Assembly (NCBI GenBank): GCA_032988165.1 | Contig: JANTQF010000403.1 | Coordinates: 1 to 30,221, forward strand | DNA from: Emmonsiellopsis sp. PD_33 | Taxonomy: Eukaryota > Ascomycota > Eurotiomycetes > Onygenales > Ajellomycetaceae | Direction of reading: 5' to 3' | Length of the DNA stretch: 30,221 nucleotides | Shown: positions 11,001 through 20,125 of the stretch, one piece after another | How the letters are laid out: each line of letters starts with the position of its first letter | Position numbering within the stretch: position 1 is the stretch's first letter | Program-made: the position numbers and the translations under genes | Notes under the pieces: model-generated | Database searches by the model: none | Told to the model about the DNA's origin: nothing | The model's input: only the letters and a program-made list of their open reading frames with translations

Positions 11001-12649
11001 TGGCGCACCCACAACGGGAGAAGTGGGTGAAGCAGTGAAGGCACGATTACTTCCGGTCGATGGCTACGTCTTGACGATGAGCAGAGAAAGGCGCGTCGCG
11101 TGAAATTTAACATACATCAGCTTCTCCAAAGAGTGCTATCCCTATCTCCTTCCGCTGTTTCTATCCAAAATTGCCGAAAGCTTGAAGGCGGTTTCAGCAA
11201 AGTGTTTGTGTTCACTACAAACAATGGCAAGCAAGTTGTTGCAAAATTTCCTACCTCTGTTGCTGGCCCCCCTGAGCAGGTGACCAATTCAGAGGTTGCC
11301 ACTATGACTTATTGTAGGTTTTCAGTTACCAACTACGGCGCGTGCTCATATTGACTGTTGAGTAGTGAAGTCCCACACCAAAATTCCAATTCCAGAGGTG
11401 CTTGACTGGAGTGATGATCCGTCGAATCCAATAGGATCAGCATATATCATCATGGAGCATGCAGACGGGATCTCGTTAGATCAAGCGTGGCCCAAAATGA
11501 CAGTTCCACAGCGCATCAAGTGTGTTGGATCCATAACCAAACAGATCATGGAAATGTCTAAAATCAATTTCCCCGCATATGGAAGTCTGTATTTTTCTGA
11601 CGCCTCATTCCTCCAGCATCAATCGACTTATCCGGTAGATGAAAAGTACAGCATTGGGCCTAGCTGCGGTGTGATCTATTGGGACCGTGATATTGGGCAT
11701 CGAAAATATTATCACTACGCAAAGCCGAACCGGGGACCGTGTATGTATTCAGGATTTTCTACCATGAGAATGTAGCTGACAATCTTTAGGGCGTGATGTT
11801 TCTGGATACACCTCAGCTTTAATAGATGCTGGCTTGGGAAGACTACCTCCTCCTGAACAAGTAGCAGGTAAATGGCAGAGGCCTTTTCAGGGCTCGATCG
11901 ACGAACATATTCAGCTACTACACTCAGGATCAAAAGTTCTACAACAACTAGCGAACAATATACATATTCAAAACAACAAGGCACCGACGATGTTCCACGG
12001 CGATCTTCACAAGCGAAACATTTTTGTCTCTGCTCAAGACCCCATGGTTGCAACAGGCTTTATAGACTGGCAATTGACTCGGGTAGAGCCGGCATTCTAC
12101 TATGCTGACCAGGTCCCTGATTTTGCCGCACTTCCAATTGCCAGCGAAGAAACACAAGCAGAAGACAAGTTGCCTGAAGGAAGTGAGCTTGACACTCTCT
12201 GTAGTCAAGCCTATGCTGCAGGTTTAGGGATTCTATCGCCACGGCTCAACAATGCCCGAAATGTTGATGAGACGCTTCTACGGCCGTTCAGATATTGCCA
12301 CCGTACATGGCGTGACTCGATTGTTCCGTTCACATATGAGCTACTGGAGCTCCAGAAGCACTGGGACACGCTCGGGTTCCAGGAACCGTGTTCTCTTGCG
12401 TCAGATTTCATGAGTTCAGATCGGGCACGCGTTTATCGGGGGCGGGAGGAGACGTTCAACGACCTTTTAGAGATTAAGAAGGATCTTTTGGAAATGGTTG
12501 AGACTGAGGATGATGGGTGGGTATTTCCAGAGTTGTTTGAAGAGAAAAAGAGCCTCAATCAGTCTTTGTACGAGACTATTATGTCTGATATTGAGGGTGA
12601 AAGCGACCGGAAGGATATGGAAAGTGCGTGGCCGCTTGATCATGATTAG

Positions 12650-13452
12650 TTGAAATAGAGTAAGTTAGTGTGGTTAGTCAGCCCTTGTCCTCCATAAATT
12701 CACAACCTCAGTAGCTCAACTCTCTCTCCATTTTCTTATTATTAGTCTGGATACTGAGCTATCCTCTTCACAGGGGGGATGTCCTGCAATCTCTTTTCCC
12801 AGGGGTATTTGACTCATGCAGAGTCAATATCTTGATCAAATCCCCACCAATACACCTGTCCTTGGGCTTGATGGATGTGCTGAGGAATCAGGCCCTCACC
12901 ATTGACACCATTGGTTGATGAAACCTTCATGCAGAAAGCTCCAGAATCTGTGGAGGTTATATACAACGTGAAATATCTATATTTCAAATAATAACAGGAT
13001 GAATCCTTTCAATCTCTACTCCGTACTATGGATGAGGCAACTGCTGGATGTTGCCGGAGAAATACCTGTGCCTTGAGGTATGTCTTGGGTTAGTGCTTCA
13101 CCAACCAACCAACCCCATGATTGATGGCGAGGGGACTGTGGCTTGCGTGCTGTCAATGACCTAAATAATGATTGGATCACCACTTTGGCCACCTCACATC
13201 CAGCTACTCTGTAGCCTCGTCAGGTTTGAAGCCCACGACCGCCTCAACCTCATTAGAAGGAACAATACCTACTTTCATCTCTTCAACATCTCCCTTGTTC
13301 ATGTTAATATCTGTCACCATTCTTCACTAGTCCTAGACATCAAGAGCTTAAGCTTTGCACTGCTCTAGGAATTGCAACAGTGACCACAAGTTATCAAGCT
13401 CCCAGATTCAACACCTCTCCTTTCAAAATTTTGTACAGTCAGTCTCATCGTG
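12650..13452. other. Intergenic between APH pseudogene and CorA-like gene
   Basis: No gene seen. It should hold the 3' end of the APH gene and the promoter/5' leader of the next gene. No clear TATA or repeat was recognised. Confidence 0.55.
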
Positions 13453-16138
13453 ATGGATCCTTTGAGTATAGCTGCGAGCATTTTTGCCACGACACATGCT
13501 GTAGGCGCCGTGCGGGATAGTTTGATAGAGGCGAGCGAGGCACCGATGCCTAGAGGGGTTGAACTCGTTTTTTGGGAACTCATAAAGATTGTGCAAATTT
13601 GTGATAAGCTGGCAATGGGGCTCCAGGAACAAACCCATGTTCCTAACCGCGCCGCGCTTGAGCTCCTACATACAAGTCTTGATGAGACCACCCTCGCCCT
13701 CTCCCACGTCTCCCAATTTTTACAGACAAGGAAACGGAAACCCATCAGACAGGGTTTCAGGACCAAAATATCTCGGCCACTACTACCGGAAGACCTGAAG
13801 GTGCTTGAAGCGGATCTATATCTTCATCGCATAGACCTGTCGCACCTCGCGACTACTATTTTGTCAAATCACATAAACGAAGGGTATGGTCATTGCCACG
13901 CAGCTGGATCATTCTAGTAACTAACACGATAAATCAGAAATATTCAACTAAGAACGATATTATCCGGACCCGAACAAGAATTAAGGAGCCATTCTCCAAT
14001 TCCCGATAATCTGCAATCGCAAACGCCTCGAAGCTCCCTCAGCCTCAATTCTCTTGACAGAATACGGACCAGCCCGCCTTCCGCTACAGCTGACCAACAT
14101 CCAGAACGCTCGAACCTCGTAGACAAATACACGAAGAAGCTGGGATTGAGATACAGGCGGTACTTTGACAAGCTTATTTTTGAACAAAATACAAGTTACT
14201 ATATCAAGATGAAACCGACTGCTGTGAGTTTAGCTACTAGTTATGTTATGACATCGTGGTTCTAACGCTATTCCAGGGACTCGAACCAATCGAAAAGCCA
14301 AAACTAGAAGAGCTTAAACTCGAAATTTTTGACAATATCTTTTCGGATCTCACGAAAGAAGCATCTAGTAACAAGGGCGGAAACCTTGGGGAGCTTCTGC
14401 TGATGTTAGTTGAATGAGAATCTTTGCAGTCCATGAACTAACAAATATTGCAGTGTCTGCGATGTCCATTCAGCCGTCCCAAATACTGTGCCCTTTACGC
14501 GAGACAAATTTGTCACCATCATTAATAACTTAGGACTCTCCCCTGGTATTTTTCAAGCGTTATATGCAGGTATGTTAGGTTCACAGCGCGGAAATATTGG
14601 CATTCCCTTTCTTGAGCTTCTCATCATTGCAGCCCTGTTCTAACCATGGTTAAATAGGAACCCCGAAATCGATGTATTACGGTAGAGACGGAGACAGTAA
14701 ACGTGAAGGTACGTTGATAGGACGTAGTGGTATAATCTAAATCTAGCTCACGCCGTCAAGGTTTCATTCTCCGTACACCAATGTCCGGGACGGAGAATTG
14801 GACTTTAGCTATATCTTGGGACTCGGAATGCCGAACATTGAATGGTTTCCTTCATGGTCTTCAATCCAATAAAATAAAATATCTAGCTTGGTAACGTACC
14901 TCGGCGACTCACGCGAGGAATTCATTCACCCGATGAATCTACCGGTAATCTTATGCGAGATGATAACCGAAGGTGACTCCAACGGGATCAAAAGACGTGC
15001 TAAGGAACTATACCAAGTGGAAATCCGTACCAATTATCACGGATACCCTCGAAACGAGGCAGCCGAAGTATGTACATGCTTACATGCTTATGACGCAATG
15101 CTCCTTATAATTTACTCACAGCAGACTTAGGAAAGCCATGCCAAATCGCCAGAAAAGGACTTCGAGGAAATGACACGCAGTCTGAATATCATCATCTCTC
15201 GTCTCGCCTTCCATGAAATGAGAATTAATGCGAATGCAGTCTTTACTGATCAAATCCTTGAACGAATTCTGGCGTTTGAAACTGACGCAAAAAATCTAGA
15301 AGAGGGTGGTGAGGAAGGGTGGTATAAGAAACTGCAATTGGCTTCTCGTCCCTTGTTGGAGCGGTTGGTTCATCTCAAGACTGAACATCAAGCATTGCTG
15401 CTTGAAATTGCTTGCAACCAAAAGATCGCCCAAAGCCAACTCGAAATCGTACGTCTTTATTCATGATTTGAATGTACCCAGAGGCTAATTACACATGAAA
15501 TAGGTATACAACCTCGTGGCCCAGCGCGATAACAAGGACAATCTCAAGTTAGCTAAAGTATCCACGGACATCGCAAACACTACCAAAGATGACAGCCGTG
15601 CAAAGCGTACTATAGCTGTCATGAGCATTGCTTTTCTGCCTGGAACCTTTGCTTCCGTACGTATCACACCCGTGCTATATACGACATTATCCATTTACCT
15701 AACCGCTTTTAGTCCTTCTTCTCCATGGACATGTTTAACTGGCAGGCAGCCAAGGATGAGGCGGTGCTCTCCTCGCGATTCTACATATATTGGGCTGTCG
15801 CCGTGCCGTTGACCCTTGTCTTGGTTATAGTATGGTTCTTGTGGCTCCGATCCACCAACAAACAAGACAAATATACACTCAATTCGGAAAGTGATATACG
15901 TGGAGAAGCCAACAAGTTCTCAGCATTGATCTCCAAGAGTTCTCAGAGCCCAGCATGGTATCGCAAGGCACGGACACGCTTTCGGGCCAAGGATGAAGAG
16001 ACACAACCCATCGAAGAATCAACGCCGACAAACTTGCCGCGCCCATCAAGTCCAACTGAACCGATGATAAATGTCAACAGAGCGCCAACAATGCAAGTAT
16101 TAAGGGCTGACACCCTAATTCAGGGCCCACAAAGATGA
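13453..16138 (+). CDS. STAND-type N-terminal domain plus CorA-like two-helix membrane protein, with apparent frameshift
   Basis: Nine exons: 13453..13883, 13938..14223, 14277..14404, 14454..14569, 14658..14708, 14761..15067, 15131..15448, 15504..15656, 15713..16138. All junctions are GT..AG. The start MDPLSIAAS and the helical first 110 residues resemble the fungal N-terminal domain found on STAND/NLR-like proteins. The middle (NWTLAISW, GFLHGL, HPMNLPVILCEM) and the C terminus (MSIAFLPGTFAS, then FFSMDMF, then a second helix at about 620-641) match fungal CorA-like proteins. The GMN motif of true Mg channels is absent, so ion transport should not be assumed. In exon 6 the frame breaks at about 14886-14888: one reading ends KYLAW-stop while the conserved continuation (TYLGDSREEF) runs in another frame, and no GT..AG intron bridges it. 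One inserted base would give about 738 codons. It is therefore a recent pseudogene, a sequence error, or an unusual intron. Confidence 0.75.
14886..14888 (+). other. Apparent one-base deletion (frameshift) in CorA-like gene
   Basis: The upstream frame reads TAT CTA GCT TGG TAA; the conserved downstream frame starts TTG GTA ACG TAC at 14888. The candidate GT donors upstream leave one base over with the TATCTAG acceptor, whereas two are needed. Confidence 0.65.
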
Positions 16139-17259
16139 TGGGCCTTTTCGAAACCATCTCTTCCAAGCCACGACTAATTGGAATCTTGAATCCTTAATCA
16201 ACGAGCAGTATATCACTACACAAACGGCAACAAAACTGTGTGATGATATTGTATGTCTTTTTTGGGTTCATTTATATCAGCAATTCAGGACATTACCTGG
16301 TGTTTTACCATCCCAAAATAGGAATCCAACATTTTCTATGCAGGCCCTCTGCTGCAGCTACAGCAGTTACTTTTTTAATGAGTTCATGCAGATTTATGAG
16401 ATTCTTACTTTTATAACCCTTTGAAGTTTCATTTATCCTACCTAGGTATTCAGTCCTGCGCTCTCTTTAGATTCAAAGGCTATTTTGCAACTAAGCGGAC
16501 CTGAAGTATGTGCTGCGGATTATTGTTAGATGTACATGTACATACCTATCTATTCCTGGATGAACTGAGGCACTACAGCCAAGATTTCTTTGGAAGATTC
16601 TTCGCTGTCCATAGGGAATGCCTAGGTACTGGAGAGAGCTTGAGGATTCACACTGTTTCTTATACAAACCAAGTTGCATGTTTATGGCAATTTCTGGGTA
16701 GAGCAAAGTTTAAGCTGGAATTTGGAAGTGAAGCAGGCTTTGGACTAACTATATCCAGGTGGATGGATGGACAGGGGTAAATACTACTTTTACAAAACAA
16801 ACTACATACTTAAAGAGCTGTGAGCCGCTCAAAGTGGCCGATCAATTATACTTTTGGTTGAACTTGAATTCAGTCTCTTTGTTGCTTGTACCCCTTGAGT
16901 TATTTGCACTTTTCCTCGGTGCTATTATATTGTTCTCTCCTTTATACCCCCCCCTGAATATCGCCTAGATTTATTATTTCTTGACAAATTTATAGAAACA
17001 GAATATGCAGAACCTCGATATTCCTACATTGTCAGCTGATAATAATGTATATTTTATTATAAGTTATTCCTATCCATAGCATTTAATTTCGATCCCATCT
17101 AATTAGTATTGATAATATGCTAATATGCGAGTCTCTAGTCCGCTATTTTACACCATTTCCCACCCCTGCCACGCCATCGACTTCACGATCTCTTACGACG
17201 TGATACATCATCACGCAAAATTCCACCTGAATCTCACAATTTCAGTCTACTGAAGCAAG

Positions 17260-17269
17260 ATGATATCAG
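17260..17269 (+). promoter_or_regulatory. Possible CYS3/MetR-type sulfur-regulator site
   Basis: ATGATATCAG matches nine of ten positions of ATGRYRYCAT, the site recognised by the bZIP sulfur regulators CYS3/MetR. It lies about 390 bp upstream of the sulfatase start. Arylsulfatase is a known target of this circuit in Neurospora. A single imperfect match could arise by chance. Confidence 0.3.
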
Positions 17270-17548
17270 AGATAACGATCCTAGTTCATTATGTTCTTGA
17301 TCCCCCTTCTCGAGCCAATATACATACAGGCACGCAATCCGCCCCAACATGATAAATTTGTGGCTATCTTCCTGTTCCTGGTTAAAAGCATCTCTATCAC
17401 CGACTTACCTTGTTGTGATTTACCAGTTCATGCATTGCCAACGACGTGGCGGATTAAGGGACAATTTATATCAACTGCCGTCCTTGTCTTCCCGTGTTGT
17501 TACTAGATTTCCCTCCACATGACCATCCGTCATCATATATCAACCTTC

Positions 17549-17557
17549 GCATAAATA
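17549..17557 (+). promoter_or_regulatory. TATA-like element of arylsulfatase
   Basis: GCATAAATAG, about 95-100 bp upstream of the ATG at 17651, followed by an A-rich leader; a plausible core promoter. Confidence 0.4.
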
Positions 17558-17650
17558 GCGGGATATTTCCCTCAACCTGACCAAGAATCTACCAAACCAA
17601 GCTAACACTTAAAAAAAAGCGAAACGGAATCGAAAAATAATATAGTAGCC

Positions 17651-19602
17651 ATGTCCAAAAGGCCAAACTTCCTCGTCATCGTCGCTGACGACCTTGGATT
17701 CTCTGACACGGGCCCTTTCGGCGGCGAAATAAAAACCCCAAATCTAGACCGATTGGCTCAGGATGGGTTGCGATTTACTGATTTCCATGCTGCATCTGCA
17801 TGTTCGCCGACGAGGTCGATGTTGCTAAGTGGGACGGATAACCGTATGTCTCCCCGTTTCCTGCCGTCAGGTCTATTAATTTAGGAATGGCGGGGAAAGG
17901 GTTAAACACCAGCTAATCAAATGTATAAGATATTGCGGGCGTCGGTGCAATGATAGAGACTATCCAGGAATTTCAGAGGGGAAAGCCAGGCTATGAGGGG
18001 TATTTAAATGATCGAGTCGCGGCTCTCCCTGAAATACTTCGGGATGCTGGGTACTACACGCTCATGTCTGGAAAATGGCATCTGGGGATGACTCCCGATC
18101 GGTATCCATGCAAAAGGGGGTTTCAGAGATCATTTACCTTGCTGCCCGTATGAATTCATTTTCCTTGCTACGGAAAAGCATACATAAATAAAGCATCTAC
18201 TGACGACATACCACAGGGAGCCGCAAACCACTATGGCTGGGAACCCCAATTGCAAGCATCAGACAAGCTCCCACGCCTCCTAGCATCTACCCGTGTTTTC
18301 TACGTAGAAGACGAGAAGAAAATCGATCCGACGGAGCTTGGTCCAGATTTCTACTCCTCGGATGCATTTGCAGATAAACTCCTCGAGTATCTAGACGACC
18401 GCACGGAAGAGCAAAAGGAGCAGCCATTCTTCGCCTACCTCCCATTCTCAGCACCACACTGGCCCCTGCAAGCTCCCAAAAAGGATATTCAGGATTATCG
18501 TGGTCTCTACGATGAGGGGCCAGAGGTGCTGCGTCAGAGACGAGTGAAGAAGTTAAAGGAGCTAGGCCTGGTGCCAGAGCATGCTGTACCGCATGATGTG
18601 GTTGCCGTTGGCGATCGCACCATGTCCCGCGCTTGGGAGACATTGTCTGATGACGAAAAAAAGTACTCAGCGCGAACCATGGAGGCGTATGCGGGCATGG
18701 TGCAGCGTATGGATACACAAATTGGCCGGGTATTGGACCGGCTTCGCGAGACTGATGAGCTGGATAACACCTTTGTGATATTCATGTCTGACAATGGCGC
18801 GGAGGGCCTACTTCTCGAAGCAGTGCCGATCATCACGGAGAATATTTTTGATCATATCAAGAAATACTATGATAACTCGCTAGAGAATATTGGACGGGGG
18901 AATTCGTATGTCTGGTACGGACCGCACTGGGCATCTGCGGCAACTGCACCGTCGTGGCTATATAAATGCTTCACTGCTGAGGGTGGCATCAGGGTCCCGT
19001 TGATTCTGAGATATCCCCCCTTAACAGCTCCTACTACCCCTGATGGCATTAGTGCCAATGGCAACGAACCAACCCCCCGCCACTCAAAAGCCACAATCGA
19101 CCACTCCTTCGCAACAGTAATGGACATCACCCCAACAATCCTCGACCTAGCCGGAATCACTCATCCCCACCCAACCTACAGGGGCCGAGAGGTCGTCCCT
19201 GTCCGCGGGAAATCATGGCTACCCTATCTACGCTCCCGCAACCACACTACAAACACCAACGGCAACACCAACGGCCTAACCACCCCATCCATCCACCCAG
19301 AAGACACAGTAACAGGCTGGGAACTCTTCGGGCGCCAGGCCGTGCGCAAGGGACGGTGGAAGGCAGTATTTATACAGAAACCCTATGGCCCGGAGAAATG
19401 GCAATTGCACGATCTGCAGCAGGATCCCGGGGAGACGAGGGATTTGAGTGAGGAGAGGCCGGAGAAGTTGACAGAGCTGTTGGAGGCCTGGGATGGGTAT
19501 GTGAGGGAGGTGGGAGTTGCGGGGGCTGCGCCGCAGTATGGGGTTTTGAGGGTTGATGGGGATGGGAATGGGAAGGATACTTCGACGCCGGCGCCAAGGT
19601 AG
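17651..19602 (+). CDS. Arylsulfatase, bacterial AtsA type
   Basis: Three exons (17651..17843, 17930..18147, 18217..19602), 598 residues, GT..AG introns of 86 and 69 bp. It hydrolyses sulfate esters to release sulfate. Family knowledge: the cysteine of C-x-P-x-R must become formylglycine. Visible active-site residues are D13-D14 (VADDLG), C51 and R55 (CSPTR), K113 and H115 (GKWHLG), H218 (SAPHWP) and D329-N330 (MSDNG). The first ten are at the same residue numbers as in Pseudomonas aeruginosa AtsA, and long blocks resemble that enzyme (GKPGYEG, PFSAPHWPLQAP, YDNSLENIGR, TVTGWELFG, GAANHYG), pointing to bacterial ancestry. There is no signal peptide, so it probably acts in the cytosol, in sulfur scavenging. 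It is longer than AtsA (536) through an Asn/Thr/Gly-rich insert at about 480-495 and a loose C terminus. Confidence 0.95.
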
Positions 19603-20125
19603 TGAGATTCAGGGGGTTTGGCTGAGACGGCTTGTCTGGTTTGGCTTTGCACGGGTGGTATATTTTGTTCCTTTTCTCAGTTACCATTGCGCTAATAGAC
19701 ACAGCTAAAGGATATAAATTAGATATTCCGCAAGGTAGCCTCGCAATAAACCAGAGGGAAGTTATTGTCCTTTGTTTCTGGATTTTTTTAGTACTATGGT
19801 ATCGACAGTTAGCTTTGAATAACCACACGCTCCAAACAATGCTTGTTAAAGAAAAAGAACTATTCGACAGAAAACAAGTTTGTTAAATCCCAGGAAAGTT
19901 CCCAAATTTTCACCGCCTTCATCGCTCCCCCGTTACTTGACCAAGAGTGAAAGTTTCGAGTTCACAATCCTCCCCTAGTTCTCCCCCCTACTATGTCATC
20001 ATTGGAAATCAGATCAGATAAAAATAAAAAGTAAAGAAATTATATTCATTAACGTCTCGTTTCGGGATTTGCCCATCTCATGCTCAGTCGCAGGAGTAGA
20101 GTAATGGGATATTTTTTTGAGATTT
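19603..20125. other. Convergent 3' region between arylsulfatase and sti1
   Basis: The two genes face each other here, so this is expected to hold both 3' UTRs. An A-rich patch lies at 20018-20038. No gene seen. Confidence 0.6.

Larger units (their letters stand above)
10475..11047. mobile_element. Foldback MITE with about 190-bp terminal inverted repeats, TA target duplication
   Basis: The element is 573 bp with no coding capacity. Both ends read inward ATCGTGCCTTC, and the inverted arms (10475 to about 10665 and 10860 to 11047) match over about 190 bp at roughly 75-80 percent by eye. Shared blocks include GGTGCGCCACAC, TACCTTTTATATGG and ATTTCTCAAC. TA flanks it at 10473-10474 and 11048-11049, as expected for Tc1/mariner/pogo-type transposition. 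The interior is A+T-rich. No transposase is present, so it would have been moved in trans. The arms are diverged from each other, suggesting age, RIP-like mutation, or both. Confidence 0.92.
10346..12649 (+). pseudogene. APH-type kinase-family gene (AIM9-like) disrupted by a MITE
   Basis: Downstream exons are clear: 11050..11313, 11366..11740 and 11790..12649 (stop), with frame-keeping GT..AG introns of 52 and 49 bp. They encode the N lobe (KLEGGFSKVFVF, VVAKFP), a hinge-like IIMEHA segment, the catalytic loop FHGDLHKRNIF and the metal-binding IDWQ. This is the aminoglycoside-phosphotransferase fold as seen in fungal AIM9-like proteins, many of them mitochondrial; substrate unknown. The N-terminal motif YTSGRWL is cut: Y lies at 10471-10473 and TSGRWL from 11049, with a 573-bp MITE between. 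The MITE carries stops and shifts the frame by 575 bp (mod 3 = 2), and no ATG precedes the right part. Upstream, 10448-10474 reads IGSDPFDY. A tentative first exon, 10346..10397 (MASPVRRLARSTISKRA, presequence-like), joins through a 50-bp intron with a weak GTCATT donor. Without the MITE the model is 525 codons and open. Confidence 0.85.
16139..17650. other. Intergenic, A+T-rich, upstream of arylsulfatase
   Basis: About 1.5 kb with no supported gene; 16970-17130 is especially A+T-rich. It contains a self-complementary TGTACATGTACA at about 16531-16542 and the sulfatase promoter at its right end. Confidence 0.55.

Noticed and set aside
11100..11354. A gene starting with GTG at 11100
   Set aside because: GTG is not a normal nuclear start, and the conserved frame continues upstream (TSGRWL) to the MITE edge.
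14277..14290. A tRNA B box (GGACTCGAACC on the + strand, GGTTCGAGTCC on the minus)
   Set aside because: No matching A box, cloverleaf or T-run terminator; the sequence is the start of a coding exon.
18287..19828. Open frames antisense to the sulfatase
   Set aside because: Shadows of the coding strand; they have no recognisable domain.
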